Below, piece by piece: positions 16,562-26,900 of a DNA stretch of 64,000 nt; within the stretch, counting starts at the first letter, position 1, and each line of letters begins with the position of its first letter. The translations under genes were made by a program, and so were the position numbers. A model generated the notes under the pieces. That model did no database searches and was not told the DNA's origin. It worked only from the letters and a program-made list of their open reading frames with translations. The DNA is from JACMNW01 sp031402355 (GTDB lineage: Bacteria > Pseudomonadota > Alphaproteobacteria > Rhodobacterales > Rhodobacteraceae): the NCBI GenBank assembly GCA_031402355.1, contig JANNSG010000136.1, positions 1 through 64,000 of the forward strand, given 5' to 3'.

Positions 16562-17563
16562 ATGCTGGAATGGATCGACACTTTGGTGACCTTAACCGGG
16601 CTGACCGCCGGAACATTGGCGATGGTCGGGGCGGGGCTCGGTACTCTGATCGCAATCTTCGGACTGTCTAGCGCGTTTTCGACGCGCGATCCGGTCTTGC
16701 AGCGCATCGCTTCACAGGCCAACACGCGCGTAACTTCTGCCGACAAAGGCTTGCTCAGGCATTCCAGCATTGATCCGAAAGGCCTGATGAAATCACTCAT
16801 CCCAGTGGACCGCAAACAGCGCAGTGAGGTCGAGCGACAACTTTCCAATGCGGGGTTTCAGGGCGCACATGCCGTCCGGAATTACTATCTCACTCGGCTG
16901 TGCCTTGGAATATTGTTTCCCGCCGTCCTGCTCGCTGTCATCTGGGCCTCTCGTGCTGGGTTCATCGCCCTGCCGGCAAGCCTTGATGCAAGGATCGCTG
17001 ATTTCAGCCAGCTTTTCATCCTGCAGATCGTCGCAGCAACTGTCGTGCTAGGATTTTTTGGCCCGGTCTACTGGCTGCGCGGTCGGGCAGCCGAACGCCA
17101 GCACCGGATCGAAGATGCGTTTCCCAATGCGCTTGATCTAATACAGATCTCGGTCGAATCCGGGCTTGGGTTCGATGCCGCGATGATCCGGGTTGGCAAT
17201 GAGCTGGAACGTACTGCACCCGAGATTTCGGAAGAAATGCTGTTCGCGCAACGGGAAGTGCAGGCCGGTCGCAGCCGGGAAAAGGCGCTGCGTGACATGG
17301 CAACACGCACCGGCGTCGCCGAGGTGGTGTCCTTTGCCAATGTGGTGCTGCAATCCATCCAGTTCGGTACCAGCATGTCAGACACTTTAACCGTCTATGC
17401 AAAAGAGATGCGGGTTCACCGCGAATTGCGCGCACAGGAAATGGCCAATAAACTGCCGGTCAAGATGTCTGCTATCATGGCGTCCTTCATGCTGCCTGCC
17501 CTGATCATGCTGGCGCTGGGGCCGGTAGTGATCCGCTACGCGCGCCAGTTTGGCGGGTCATAG
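16562..17563 (+). CDS. tadC: Tad inner-membrane platform protein TadC
   Basis: The 333-residue protein is the second T2SF-type platform subunit. It has two N-terminal membrane segments, a central cytoplasmic domain (FPNALDLIQISVESGLGFDAAMIRVG, SFANVVLQSIQFGTSMSDTL) and a C-terminal hydrophobic end (MSAIMASFMLPALIMLALGPVVI). It starts 12 nt after tadB. In canonical loci tadD (a TPR lipoprotein) follows; here a 361-nt gap and a regulator follow instead. Confidence 0.94.
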   Translation: MLEWIDTLVTLTGLTAGTLAMVGAGLGTLIAIFGLSSAFSTRDPVLQRIASQANTRVTSADKGLLRHSSIDPKGLMKSLIPVDRKQRSEVERQLSNAGFQGAHAVRNYYLTRLCLGILFPAVLLAVIWASRAGFIALPASLDARIADFSQLFILQIVAATVVLGFFGPVYWLRGRAAERQHRIEDAFPNALDLIQISVESGLGFDAAMIRVGNELERTAPEISEEMLFAQREVQAGRSREKALRDMATRTGVAEVVSFANVVLQSIQFGTSMSDTLTVYAKEMRVHRELRAQEMANKLPVKMSAIMASFMLPALIMLALGPVVIRYARQFGGS

Positions 17564-17924
17564 CGGGGCCAATCCCAGGGCCATCGCCAGATCAAATCCT
17601 GCCCGCAAAGGATCGCGGCACTGGCTAATCGATTTAAGAATCACATTGCAGCCCAGCGGAGATCGGACGATCGATGGCGCGGCTTGCGAACAGTTATCCA
17701 CAGGCTTGGCCAATTGACCACCAAAAGGAAACCATTGCTCCCGTCAAAGTTGAATAATCGGTTAAAGCACAGCAAATTATGTTCAAAACTTGACAGAAAT
17801 AGGGCCAAAGTGAACCAATGATGAAGGGGCGCAAGGAATTGGACTGTTAATATCGTTGCTATCAAGTTTTTGAGCGATGCTTATTTTTTTGCCAGTACTC
17901 GGTTTGTTGTTTGGAGAAGAATTC
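17564..17924. other. Intergenic region between tadC and the LuxR-type gene
   Basis: No gene is supported. A perfect DnaA-box consensus TTATCCACA lies at 17694-17702 as a single copy. A TTGACA (near 17790) may be a -35 element, but no good -10 is placed for it. The LuxR-type gene has a GGAGAAG site just before its ATG. Confidence 0.4.
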
Positions 17925-18779
17925 ATGGGAAGCGTGCCCGCGAAATTTGGCGACAGAACCTCTGATTTGGTCGCATCAGGCTTGGTCGATGGTGTGGCAA
18001 ACTGGTGCGAAGCGCTGGCCGGGGGTGTCTCTTTGCAAGCGGCGCTTAGGCAGCTATTGCGCGCAGTCAACGCCGAGGCAGGCATGCTGGTTCGCACGCA
18101 TCGCAGTGACGTTCGATCTGTTGGCATCGCCACGCATGACGCGCGCAGTCATTCTGTCGAACGCCCGCTTCGATTGTCCTACGCCGACAGTTTCTTTGGT
18201 CCGCCGATGCGCATGCCGCGCACATCAAGCATATGGGTTGGCTCTGCACATGCCGATGATGCAGATGCTGATTGCGACCCGGCATTGAAGGAATGGCAAA
18301 AGTCACGTGGAATGAAGGAATTTGTCGTGCTGGTTTTGTCTGGCGGCCCAGCGACACGCGATCACATCGAACTGCATTTCTCGCAGTACCTGACACCGGA
18401 CGTCCTGGGAATGCTGAAAGCATTGTTGCCGACACTGGCGCGAACATGGGCCGCACGGCAAGTTGGCCTGGTAACGCGCACGGTGGTCAATCATCGCAAT
18501 TCAGGCCGACCAGTGCTGCCTGAAACGCCGTACTGCCCGATCCTTGGCGCTACAAACCCGGCCCGGCTAAGCCGCGCCGAATTTCGGGTTTGCCTGTTGC
18601 TTAGCCGAGGCCTGTCAGTCGCCGGTATTTCAGAAGAATTGCAGCTAAGTGATGCAACGATCCGTACGCAATTGCGCAATACCTATGCAAAAGCGAATAC
18701 CAGCAGCTTGGCGGAATTGGTCTTTCTTCTGTTGTCTCCAAAAGCTGCAATTGATTTTGCTGATGCTCGCTGCGCGTAA
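17925..18779 (+). CDS. LuxR-type HTH transcriptional regulator in the tad locus
   Basis: The 284-residue protein ends in a LuxR/GerE helix-turn-helix: LSRAEFRVCLLLSRGLSVAGISEELQLS, then TIRTQLRNTYAKANTSSLAELVFLL. The N-terminal 200 residues show no recognisable autoinducer-binding signature (the usual W-x3-Y pattern is not seen) or receiver domain. The ATG at 17925 follows GGAGAAG and is preferred to the ATG at 17877. Its place between tadC and cpaA suggests it controls pilus genes, which is inference. Confidence 0.8.
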   Translation: MGSVPAKFGDRTSDLVASGLVDGVANWCEALAGGVSLQAALRQLLRAVNAEAGMLVRTHRSDVRSVGIATHDARSHSVERPLRLSYADSFFGPPMRMPRTSSIWVGSAHADDADADCDPALKEWQKSRGMKEFVVLVLSGGPATRDHIELHFSQYLTPDVLGMLKALLPTLARTWAARQVGLVTRTVVNHRNSGRPVLPETPYCPILGATNPARLSRAEFRVCLLLSRGLSVAGISEELQLSDATIRTQLRNTYAKANTSSLAELVFLLLSPKAAIDFADARCA

Positions 18780-18801
18780 GGTGGCGTGAAAGGACATGCA
18801 G

Positions 18802-19266
18802 ATGACTGTCGAACCCCTGTTCGTGATCGCACCATTGCTTGTCTGCGTGATTTATTTCGATCTGCGTTACCTGCGCATTCCAGATATTCTAAGCCTTTCG
18901 ATTGTAGCAGTTTTCGCATTTTATGCGGTGCTGTTTGCGCCCGATGATTTGTTGATCCGTATTTCGGTTGCAGCGGCGGTGTTCGGGTTGGGTTTCGCTG
19001 CATTTGCGGTCCAGATAGTCGGCGGAGGCGATGTGAAGCTTTTGCCGGCCTTGCTGCTTTTCATCCCGGCGGATGGTTTGATCCTGTTTGCAAATCTGTT
19101 TTCAGTGTCATTATTAGCCGCAGTGGCGATCATCTTGACGTTGCGGCTCAGCCCAACGGCAGGTGCATCAGGCTTTAAATCACTGTCGCAACCGCGGGCC
19201 CTGCCGATGGGTTTGCCCATCGGTTTGGCGGGCTTGTCCTATCCTTTATTGGTGCATCTGCAATAG
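18802..19266 (+). CDS. cpaA: Prepilin peptidase CpaA/TadV (A24 family)
   Basis: The 154-residue membrane protein is a short A24 peptidase. The two catalytic aspartates are visible, one in CVIYFDLRYLRIPD and one in IVGGGDVKLLPAL (the GxGD motif). Several transmembrane helices surround them. It should cleave the leaders of both Flp pilins and the TadE-type pseudopilins. The second ATG (18802) is placed 7 nt after AGGA, better than the ATG at 18796. It normally heads the locus; here it is last. Confidence 0.92.
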   Translation: MTVEPLFVIAPLLVCVIYFDLRYLRIPDILSLSIVAVFAFYAVLFAPDDLLIRISVAAAVFGLGFAAFAVQIVGGGDVKLLPALLLFIPADGLILFANLFSVSLLAAVAIILTLRLSPTAGASGFKSLSQPRALPMGLPIGLAGLSYPLLVHLQ

Positions 19267-19340
19267 GCCGGTTGGGCGCTTGGCGCTGGCGCAAGCCCGA
19301 CAAATGCGGACGCCGATTTCGCCGAAAAGCAGGCGTACAA

Positions 19341-20441
19341 TCAACCGCTCTTGCGCGTGCCTGAAGCAGGCGATGCAACGTAGTCCCAGGTTGGCCCGGC
19401 TGTTTGTGTTGGCACAAGGTTCGGCAGCGGCACGCGCAGCAGTTTTTGGGCCCGCTCCCGCAATTGATACATCACCGGTACAAGCCCCGCCAATTGCGCC
19501 TTGTTGCCGTTGAACGCCGCGTTCAATCCATCCAGCAACGCGCTATAAGCTGCATTGAAACTGTCGGAAATGGCCCTGATATCGGGCAAATCGGCATAGT
19601 CGGCGGCTGTTGGATCATCGCGCATCGGGTTTACGGCAGACCAATCCACCACCATGTCACCGCCGCTTGGTACATCGTCCACGCCGTCCTCGGGTTGGTA
19701 ATACCGGCTATGCAGGATCTCGTTGAACTTGAAGTAATGTGCGATATCTTCGCGGTTCTGGCCCTTCGGTCCGGGGATCGTGTCGCCGTCACCGGCACCC
19801 TTGCCCAAGTCGGCACCTTCCCCTTCATCCATGATCTTGGATATGGCATCGCAGGCTGTTTGCAGATCGAAAACTGTGATGATAGCGCCGCCAGCACCGT
19901 AATAATCGCCCTTGCCGATCTGTCGGTCTATCTGGCCTGTAAAAATTTCCGCTTCACCCCATGTCTTGGCCGCATCACGCAGGCGTTGCTGCAAGTAAAG
20001 GTAAAATCCTCCGATGGTAGTGTAATTGCCTTTCCGGGCCTGCCTTGGGTCCTCGACACCGCGCTCAATTTCCCGAAATGACTTGACCTGCTCCGGATCA
20101 AAACGGCGCAGCCGAACCTCTGTCCCTCTGTCGCCCAGAAGCTTGCGTGGATACTTGGGCAACTGGTCCGGATCGTTCATCACCGGCGCCAGGCCGATGG
20201 CGTTCATCACATTGGCAACCAGCACGATATGCAGCATTTCCTCGACCATAACCTGCCGGATCACTTCGATGGGTTCGGCGTTCACGACTTGGGGTGCGCT
20301 GCGGTCATACTGCCCCTGTTCCTTGATCGAATAACAAGCGGTCGCATAGGGCGGAATGGTCGACAGCTCCAGCATCAGTGCAAATTGCAGTAAATCGCGA
20401 AGCTGGCGGCGGTCATGTTTGAGTGTGTTTTCTTTGGTCAT
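19341..20441 (-). CDS. VioB-type ferritin-like domain protein
   Basis: The 366-residue protein opens with a ferritin-like four-helix core: LELSTIPPYATACYSI, VEEMLHIVLVANVMNAIG (ExxH) and DIAHYFKFNEILHSRY supply candidate di-metal ligands. This matches the ferritin-like family that includes the iminophenylpyruvate dimer synthase part of VioB. The ATG overlaps the stop of the GMC gene (TGATG), which sets the start. It is the last gene of a four-gene operon with an oxidoreductase and may oxidise or condense a small metabolite. The substrate is unknown. Confidence 0.78.
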   Translation of the reverse strand: MTKENTLKHDRRQLRDLLQFALMLELSTIPPYATACYSIKEQGQYDRSAPQVVNAEPIEVIRQVMVEEMLHIVLVANVMNAIGLAPVMNDPDQLPKYPRKLLGDRGTEVRLRRFDPEQVKSFREIERGVEDPRQARKGNYTTIGGFYLYLQQRLRDAAKTWGEAEIFTGQIDRQIGKGDYYGAGGAIITVFDLQTACDAISKIMDEGEGADLGKGAGDGDTIPGPKGQNREDIAHYFKFNEILHSRYYQPEDGVDDVPSGGDMVVDWSAVNPMRDDPTAADYADLPDIRAISDSFNAAYSALLDGLNAAFNGNKAQLAGLVPVMYQLRERAQKLLRVPLPNLVPTQTAGPTWDYVASPASGTRKSG

Positions 20442-22426
20442 CAAAGCGCCCTGTCTATCGCTTCGGCCGCTTGAAAGGCCATCGCAGCCATTGTCATGGT
20501 CGGGTTGGACGTGGCCGCCGTCGGCATCGACCCGCAACCGACCATCCACAGATTGTCATGGTCATGGGTGCGCATGTCCGGTCGGGTGACCGAGGTTTTG
20601 GCCGAATTGCCGATCCGGTGGGTGCCCACCAGATGCCCTGCCCCGAACACCGTATAGCCGCTGCCATCATAGGTCAGGTAACCATTGTCAGACGGGTTGT
20701 AGGTCGTGTAGTTCTTGACGCCAAGCCGCTGAAAGACTTGCATGCAGGCATCATGGCCAAGCGCCAGACCCGCGCGCGAATAGTCTGATATGTCATAGCT
20801 GATGACGGGCCGGAATTCCCCCATCGCGTCACGGTAGGCCGGATCAATCGTCACAAAATTGGACGCATGCGGAACCTGTTCAACCAACACGCCGATGCGA
20901 ACCTGCCGCTGCACATCGTGATACAGCTTGCGGCGCAGTTCCGGGCCGAAAAGGTTGTCCTGCTCAACCAGACGCTTGACGTCGGAGTAAGGCGCGCCCG
21001 CCGCGAAATCCCAACCTGAATTGCCAAGTTCCAGCCGGAACGCGGCTTTCTGGTCGCGGAAGGTGCCATCGCGGAAACATTCGATCCCCGCCGTTGCACC
21101 CGGCCCCCGAAAAGCGCCAACCGGATCACGCGCTAAACCCCAGGCCATCATATAGGGATGGTCCATCAGATTGCGGCCCAGTTCCTGGCTGGATGGGCAC
21201 AGGCCCGACGCCAAGGCCAGCGTGCTGTTTTCAATCGCCCCACCGGCAAGCACATAGATCGTGCCCCGCGCGCGGCGCAACTCGTACTGGGGAACGCCGG
21301 GAAAAAGATAGCTCTTGTAGATGATCCCGCTGACCCGGTTGTCGGCATTCAATTCTACCTGCGATGCAATCGCCTGGGTCCGGATCTTGAACAGCGCCTC
21401 GATGTCCGCAATTCTGACGGCTGTTTTCACGGGCTTGGTTTCGGTCGCCTGCTTGGCCGCAGTGGCAGCAAGTGCTCTGGCATCCGCCAATGTTTTCATG
21501 GCGTTGTACTTGGCCTGGATCGGGCAGATCGGAATGCAGGCGGAATTGCCCTCGCAGCGCTGGCCGGTGAAGGCAAAAGATCCAGTCGCACCCCGGGGCA
21601 GAAACGGCTCTACGAAATCGCCGCCGACGCAGAATTGGCCAGTCTCTGCCAATGGCGCGCGCGGCGTCGAATTGCGACCCTGCGGTGTGTTGGAAACCTT
21701 GATATTCACAAAGTCCAGTCCCGGCTCAGACCTGCCGCCAAAATCGGTCCGGTACCCCGTCGCCACTGGCGTGCCGTCCGCTCCACTGGCGAAATAGGCA
21801 TCGCTGAACGAATTGGGGATCGCATGCATCGGGTATTGATAGCCTTCGGAAAAATAACCATCGCCGTCACCCGCCCGAGACACATGGATACCCAATGCCT
21901 CGGGTGTTTGCTGATCAACCTCGGCGGAAACCCCAACTTCCCATTCTGCCTTTTCATAGTAGGGCCGCAGGTCCTGATAACCGATCGGCCAGTCAACCCC
22001 CTGCCCGAACCGGCTTGCCATCTCAAAATCTGCAGGCAACATCCGCAGCGAAGTTCCCAGCCAATGCAACGTGGTTCCGCCATAAGCACGCAGATAATTG
22101 CTACCAAACGGGATCGGTCCGCGCTGCACAAAATAGCCGTTTGCATCCGGTGCTGTGCCATGCACCGAGGTGATGTCCAGCACCGAAGGTGATGGCACGG
22201 TTGGCAAATCGGGATAGGGCGAATTCGGGGTCTTGGCCAGGGTCAGGTAGAACTGGTCCAGATAGGCGCGATAGGTTTTCCAATCGTCACCATGATCTGC
22301 GCCGGCCTCAAGGATCAACACCCTGCGGCCACTGGCAAGCAACTGCTTGGCAAGAATGCCGCCGGCGATCCCGGCGCCAACAATCACCACGTCGTAGGTT
22401 TCGTCATCATCCAGCGGGATGCCCAT
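20441..22426 (-). CDS. GMC-family FAD-dependent oxidoreductase
   Basis: The 661-residue protein begins with an FAD-binding Rossmann motif (DVVIVGAGIAGGILAKQLLASG, then VLILEAG). It has GMC features later: AYGGTTLHWLGTSLR, a cysteine-bearing segment GNSACIPICPIQAKYN, and a C-terminal block with GAGHLVGTHRIG and NPTMTMAAMAFQAAEAI. Such enzymes oxidise alcohols or sugars and pass electrons to an acceptor. The small gene directly upstream (3-nt gap) looks like a dehydrogenase small subunit, so a two-subunit membrane-associated complex is plausible. Confidence 0.88.
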   Translation of the reverse strand: MGIPLDDDETYDVVIVGAGIAGGILAKQLLASGRRVLILEAGADHGDDWKTYRAYLDQFYLTLAKTPNSPYPDLPTVPSPSVLDITSVHGTAPDANGYFVQRGPIPFGSNYLRAYGGTTLHWLGTSLRMLPADFEMASRFGQGVDWPIGYQDLRPYYEKAEWEVGVSAEVDQQTPEALGIHVSRAGDGDGYFSEGYQYPMHAIPNSFSDAYFASGADGTPVATGYRTDFGGRSEPGLDFVNIKVSNTPQGRNSTPRAPLAETGQFCVGGDFVEPFLPRGATGSFAFTGQRCEGNSACIPICPIQAKYNAMKTLADARALAATAAKQATETKPVKTAVRIADIEALFKIRTQAIASQVELNADNRVSGIIYKSYLFPGVPQYELRRARGTIYVLAGGAIENSTLALASGLCPSSQELGRNLMDHPYMMAWGLARDPVGAFRGPGATAGIECFRDGTFRDQKAAFRLELGNSGWDFAAGAPYSDVKRLVEQDNLFGPELRRKLYHDVQRQVRIGVLVEQVPHASNFVTIDPAYRDAMGEFRPVISYDISDYSRAGLALGHDACMQVFQRLGVKNYTTYNPSDNGYLTYDGSGYTVFGAGHLVGTHRIGNSAKTSVTRPDMRTHDHDNLWMVGCGSMPTAATSNPTMTMAAMAFQAAEAIDRAL

Positions 22427-22429
22427 GGT

Positions 22430-22915
22430 CTAGACCCCGCTCTTTGGTGGGGCGACGGCCCAAGCCCCGAACCCTTGCTGCTTGGCCCCCATCGGATGGG
22501 CGCCAATAGCATCCCAGACCAGCCCTTCCTTGTAAGCCAGCGCCGAAATGACCCGCGCAGTGTCAAAGCGCGAGGCACCAAAACTGCGACGCCATGCCTG
22601 TGGCAACGGTATCCACTGGCCCAGATACCAAAGCTGAATAAGACTGCGCGCAAGCGGTCCGAACTTTTCACTGGCAAGATAGCGCGACCTGATCTGCTGG
22701 GCAACAGCGTCGGGATCTTCGCCCAAGGCTTTCTCAAGATCCTTTGCATCGACCAAAAATGCGGTCAAGATCAAGTCCGGCGTAACCTGCCTGAACTGAT
22801 GCCAGTATTCCTGCGCGCAACCGGTGCCAAAAAGCTCGGCGCGCGAATAGCCGGTCAGAACCACGCTGATTGCCACAAAATCTTCTATTCCGCACCCTTT
22901 GTCAGTGACTTTCAT
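22430..22915 (-). CDS. Probable small subunit of the GMC dehydrogenase (sorbitol-dehydrogenase-like)
   Basis: The protein of about 161 residues (start at the ATG at 22915) has DFVAISVVLTGYSRAELFG near its N-terminus and a later helix-rich part (YLASEKFGPLARSLIQLWYLGQW). This pattern resembles the small, often Tat-exported, subunit of FAD-type sorbitol/gluconate dehydrogenases, although no twin-arginine leader is seen. It overlaps the upstream gene by 14 nt and ends 3 nt before the GMC gene. The assignment rests on weak similarity plus context. Confidence 0.58.
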   Translation of the reverse strand: MKVTDKGCGIEDFVAISVVLTGYSRAELFGTGCAQEYWHQFRQVTPDLILTAFLVDAKDLEKALGEDPDAVAQQIRSRYLASEKFGPLARSLIQLWYLGQWIPLPQAWRRSFGASRFDTARVISALAYKEGLVWDAIGAHPMGAKQQGFGAWAVAPPKSGV

Positions 22916-23858
22916 CGTGGCGATCCCGGTCAATGGTATCCACATAAAACCCGCGCGGCTCAATGCAGGCAGGGGGGCTTTCGAACATTTGCGCTGCAAC
23001 GGGGGCCAGATCAGTGAACAGGGCACGCATGTCCCTTGTCATAGCGAAATCATTGCGGCCGATTTCCAGCTTGATGCCAGCCGCCTGCGCATCAGTCAGC
23101 ATCGCTGTGTCAAACAGACCGACGATCGTCCACTTTGTCCAGACCGTACGGCCCAGGCCAGTCGCGAATTCGGGGATTGGGGTGCTGTCGGTCCGGGTCC
23201 ATTGGTAGCCGGTAAAATCCGACCTAAGCCGATAGACAAAATCGTCAGGATCATCTGGGTTGACCAGTTGAATCCGCCATTTTTGGACTTGCGTGGGCGG
23301 AATACTGTCCGTCATCGGCGCGTTCAGCGACGGCACCTCATAGTTGAACACGCCGTAGAATTTCGGTTCGCCAAAAACCTCTCGCCCTGCCTCGACCGCA
23401 ACCTTGTTGTCGGCCGCCACATGCAGCCGCAAATGACCAATGGTCCCGGTCTGATCATTGCCATGAAGATACTCCCAAAGCGGCATCTTCGGCACGCCCG
23501 GGGTGCGGTTTGCCGGATAGGCAAGCAGATTGAATTCAACTTCATTGGTGGTGCCAAGCGCGTTGCTGTAATGCGAAGTATAACGTTGGAAATTCAACAC
23601 CAGAACGGCGCGGTCTTCTTGCTCGCCCTTGGCGTTGATCACTGGAAAACGCGCCACGCACAGCCCTGTGCCTTTCACAAAAGGTTCTGCCGCTTCAACC
23701 GTGGTGTACCAATAGACCCACTGGCATTGCAAAGACGCATAGTAGAACGGAAATGAACTGAATTCTTTTGGCAGCTTGGGCATCACGCCGGTTGCAGGTG
23801 CTTGTTCGCAGGTTGATCGCTTTTTTCTGGTATCAGTCACGGTTGCCCCCAGTATCAC
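22902..23858 (-). CDS. Acetoacetate-decarboxylase-like superfamily protein
   Basis: The protein of up to 318 residues contains GREVFGEPKFYGVFNYEVPS, which resembles the Lys-containing segment of acetoacetate-decarboxylase-like enzymes, preceded by strands such as NEVEFNLLAYPANRT. The start is uncertain: GTG at 23858, GTG at 23840 and ATG at 23783 are in frame and none has a strong ribosome-binding site. It is the first gene of the GMC/ferritin-like operon. Members of this superfamily do more than decarboxylate, so the reaction is open. Confidence 0.62.
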   Translation of the reverse strand: MILGATVTDTRKKRSTCEQAPATGVMPKLPKEFSSFPFYYASLQCQWVYWYTTVEAAEPFVKGTGLCVARFPVINAKGEQEDRAVLVLNFQRYTSHYSNALGTTNEVEFNLLAYPANRTPGVPKMPLWEYLHGNDQTGTIGHLRLHVAADNKVAVEAGREVFGEPKFYGVFNYEVPSLNAPMTDSIPPTQVQKWRIQLVNPDDPDDFVYRLRSDFTGYQWTRTDSTPIPEFATGLGRTVWTKWTIVGLFDTAMLTDAQAAGIKLEIGRNDFAMTRDMRALFTDLAPVAAQMFESPPACIEPRGFYVDTIDRDRHDESH

Positions 23859-23981
23859 GCCCTCGCCATCCAGCCCCCGCCATCAGGCCCGCGCCGTGCG
23901 GATCGGTCGATTGCCGCGCTGGCGCCCCTATATTCATCGCATAGCTTGCCCAGAATCCCAAAGCCGAAATCGCAGCCCGGT

Positions 23982-26900
23982 TCAGTTCTTTTGCGGGTCA
24001 AAGTCCTGCAAAATGGCCTGTGCCTCGGACACTGCCAAACTTCCGTGTTCCAGCCCGGACAAAGCCTCTGCAAGCAAGTCGCGCGCGTGTTGACGGCGTA
24101 GCGGCCCGTGCGCTGCGCGCGCCATGCTGGCCGCCGCCCGAAGCTGCAAAGACCGCTTTCCCATCTTGCCGGCGAGATCGTAGGCCTGATTCAGCAACAG
24201 GTCGCCCGCAGCAATATCTCCACGCAAATGCGCAATCTGACCACTCAGACGGATCAATTCGGACCGCCAGAAACCCTCGCCGCTGCTTGCCTCGAAGGCT
24301 TGGGCCTTTTTGACCAGATTTTCGGCCACTTCCAGATGTCCAAGTTGCATCGCGGTTTCAGCTTGCAGGTAGAAAAAATAGCTTGTGCCGACACCCGACG
24401 CCGTGCCGCGCCATTCATCAAGGCCTTGGGCGATCATTGTCAGACTTGCTTCTTGCAGTTCTGCACGTCTTGCCCAGCCGTTCATCATGCGACCCCAGCC
24501 AAGCCAGAAATGGAACGTGTTTGCCTCGGAAAGCGAAATCAATTCGGCAGAGCTTTTTCGAAGCTCCACTTCATCGCCCATAAACTGGTATATCCAGCTT
24601 GCCAAGGCCAAGGCGAACGATATCGAAAACGGATGATCGGTTTCACGCGCGAGAACCAGCGCCGTCTGGATAGAAGCCCGTGCCGCATTGCACGCGCCCG
24701 ACAACCATTGGCCAACGGCAGAATAGGCGTGCAATGCAACAGGCAAATCAACAACATCAAAGCCAAGACTTCGCTGCCGGTCATCGATTGTCAGCGGAAT
24801 GGCTAGGCCGCGTCGCAGATTTGCCAGCGCGTCTTGTGGTTGACCCATGTAAACTAGAACCGCACCCAGCGACCGAAAGGCAGCCGCTGTCAACACCGGG
24901 TCATCAAACCCCTCTGCGAGTGACACCAAAAACTCTGCACTTTGCAGCGCGGTGATTTGCTCGCCACCAATCATGGCCGACCGGAACTGGCCATAAACCA
25001 CAACAAACAATCGTTCGGTCTCGCCATACTGACCACACAGTTTTTGCGCCCTGGCGTAGGCTGTCTGAACGATTTCCTGCGCATAACCATGCACAAATGC
25101 CAGCGGCACCGCGATGGCAATCTGCAAGTCCAGTTCACGCAGGTCGCGCTCTGCTGATGCGGGAAGCTGTTCAAGACATGCCAAAGCCTGCCTCAGATGT
25201 TCAATAGCTTCAAGATTGGCAGAGCGGGATTTAGCCACGCCCGCCGCCATTGACCAGTATGTTTCGGCGCAGGAATGATTGCGCGCCTGAGTGAAATGAT
25301 GCGCAACCAGTTCGGGCTCACGCGCGGCCGTTTCAGGAAAATGCCGTTCCAGCACTTCGGCGATCTTGGCGTGCCATTTGACCTGCGTCACCCGCAGCAT
25401 GGATTGATAGGCGGCGTCCTGAACCAGCGCGTGGCGAAACCGATATGCGGTCTCGCCCCCTGCACCGCTGTTCGGCACGACAATATCTGCATCGACCAGC
25501 TTGGACAGGGCGGCGTGAACATCCGCATTCGCGCCACCTTGAACCCGTGCCAACAGCGCGTGGTGAAACGTTCGGCCGATGGCGGCCGCGACCTGTGCCA
25601 CCTCCTTGACCTCGGACATCCGGTCAAGCCGCGCCAAAAGCGAGGCTTGCAGCGATTCCGGAATCGCATGGGCCAGATCACTGGTGACCTCAGAGGCGAC
25701 ATTCATGAACCCCGCTTCGACGACCATTTTGGTCAATTCCTCGATGAACAGCGGCACACCGTCGGTGCGTGAAACGATCTGCTGCAAGATCGCTTCGGAC
25801 GGCCGGGCTCCTGCAATACCCTCGATCAGTTTGATTGTCTCACGCCGCCCCAGCCGGTTCAATTCCAGTGCGGAAACATGCGCAAGGTTCTTCCATGGCG
25901 ATTCGAACTCTGGCCGCGCGGTGATCAACATCAAGCAAGGCAGCAGCGGCAAAGCTTCAATCCAACGCGACAGAAATTCCAGGGTTGACGGGTCGATCCA
26001 ATGTACATCGTCGATCAACATCAACAGCGGTTTTTGTGCGGATAATGCTGTACAAATCTGCAACAACGCATTGATGATATTTGTTTTTTCGCGCTCGGGA
26101 AAAACCGGCATCTGGGTGTTCAAATTGTCGTCTGCAAGCCCCAGCAAGGTATAGATCGGCGGGCAAACCACTGTTGCATCAAGCCCGATGGCGCGAACAA
26201 GCTCTTCCAGCTTGCCGCGCTTCACCGCGATTGCATCAGATTCCGCCAAAACCAGCATCGATTCCAGCGCCGATCTGACAGAGTAGAACGCGCTGTTTTT
26301 GTGAATCACGGATCCAAACAATGCCAAACGGTTTGCGGCGCCGTCCAACAGTTCAAGGTCAAGCGCAAAGGCGATACGGGATTTTCCGATCCCTGCTTCG
26401 CCAGAAATCACCATCACTTGCCCGTCGCCGTTGATCGCCTCATCCCACCGGGTTGCGACCAGCGCAATTTCGGCTTTGCGTCCGATCATCGGCGTGGCTG
26501 GATGCAAGTTGCGGCGCTCGGCCAGGTCAGACGCAGTGGTCGCCCTGAGGGTTCGAAACAACTCGATCGGCTCCCGCACCCCGTTCAACACCTGCGGGCC
26601 AAGTGATTTGAACACCAGTTGCGACCCGATAAATCGCCGGGTCGCCGCCGAAGACAGCACCTGCCCCGCCTTCGCATACGACTGGATCCGGGCCGCGACA
26701 TTAGGTGTATCCCCGAAAAGAGACCGCTTTTCTGCATGGCTGCCCGATCCGGTATCCCCAACGACAACAAATCCAGTGTGCAACCCGACCCTCACCTCGG
26801 TTTGCAGATCATGAGTCTTGAAACGATCCGCGATGCCGGGCGCCGCCTCGACAATCTCCAGTCCTGCAAGCGCGGCAGCATAGGCACTGCTTTCATGCGC

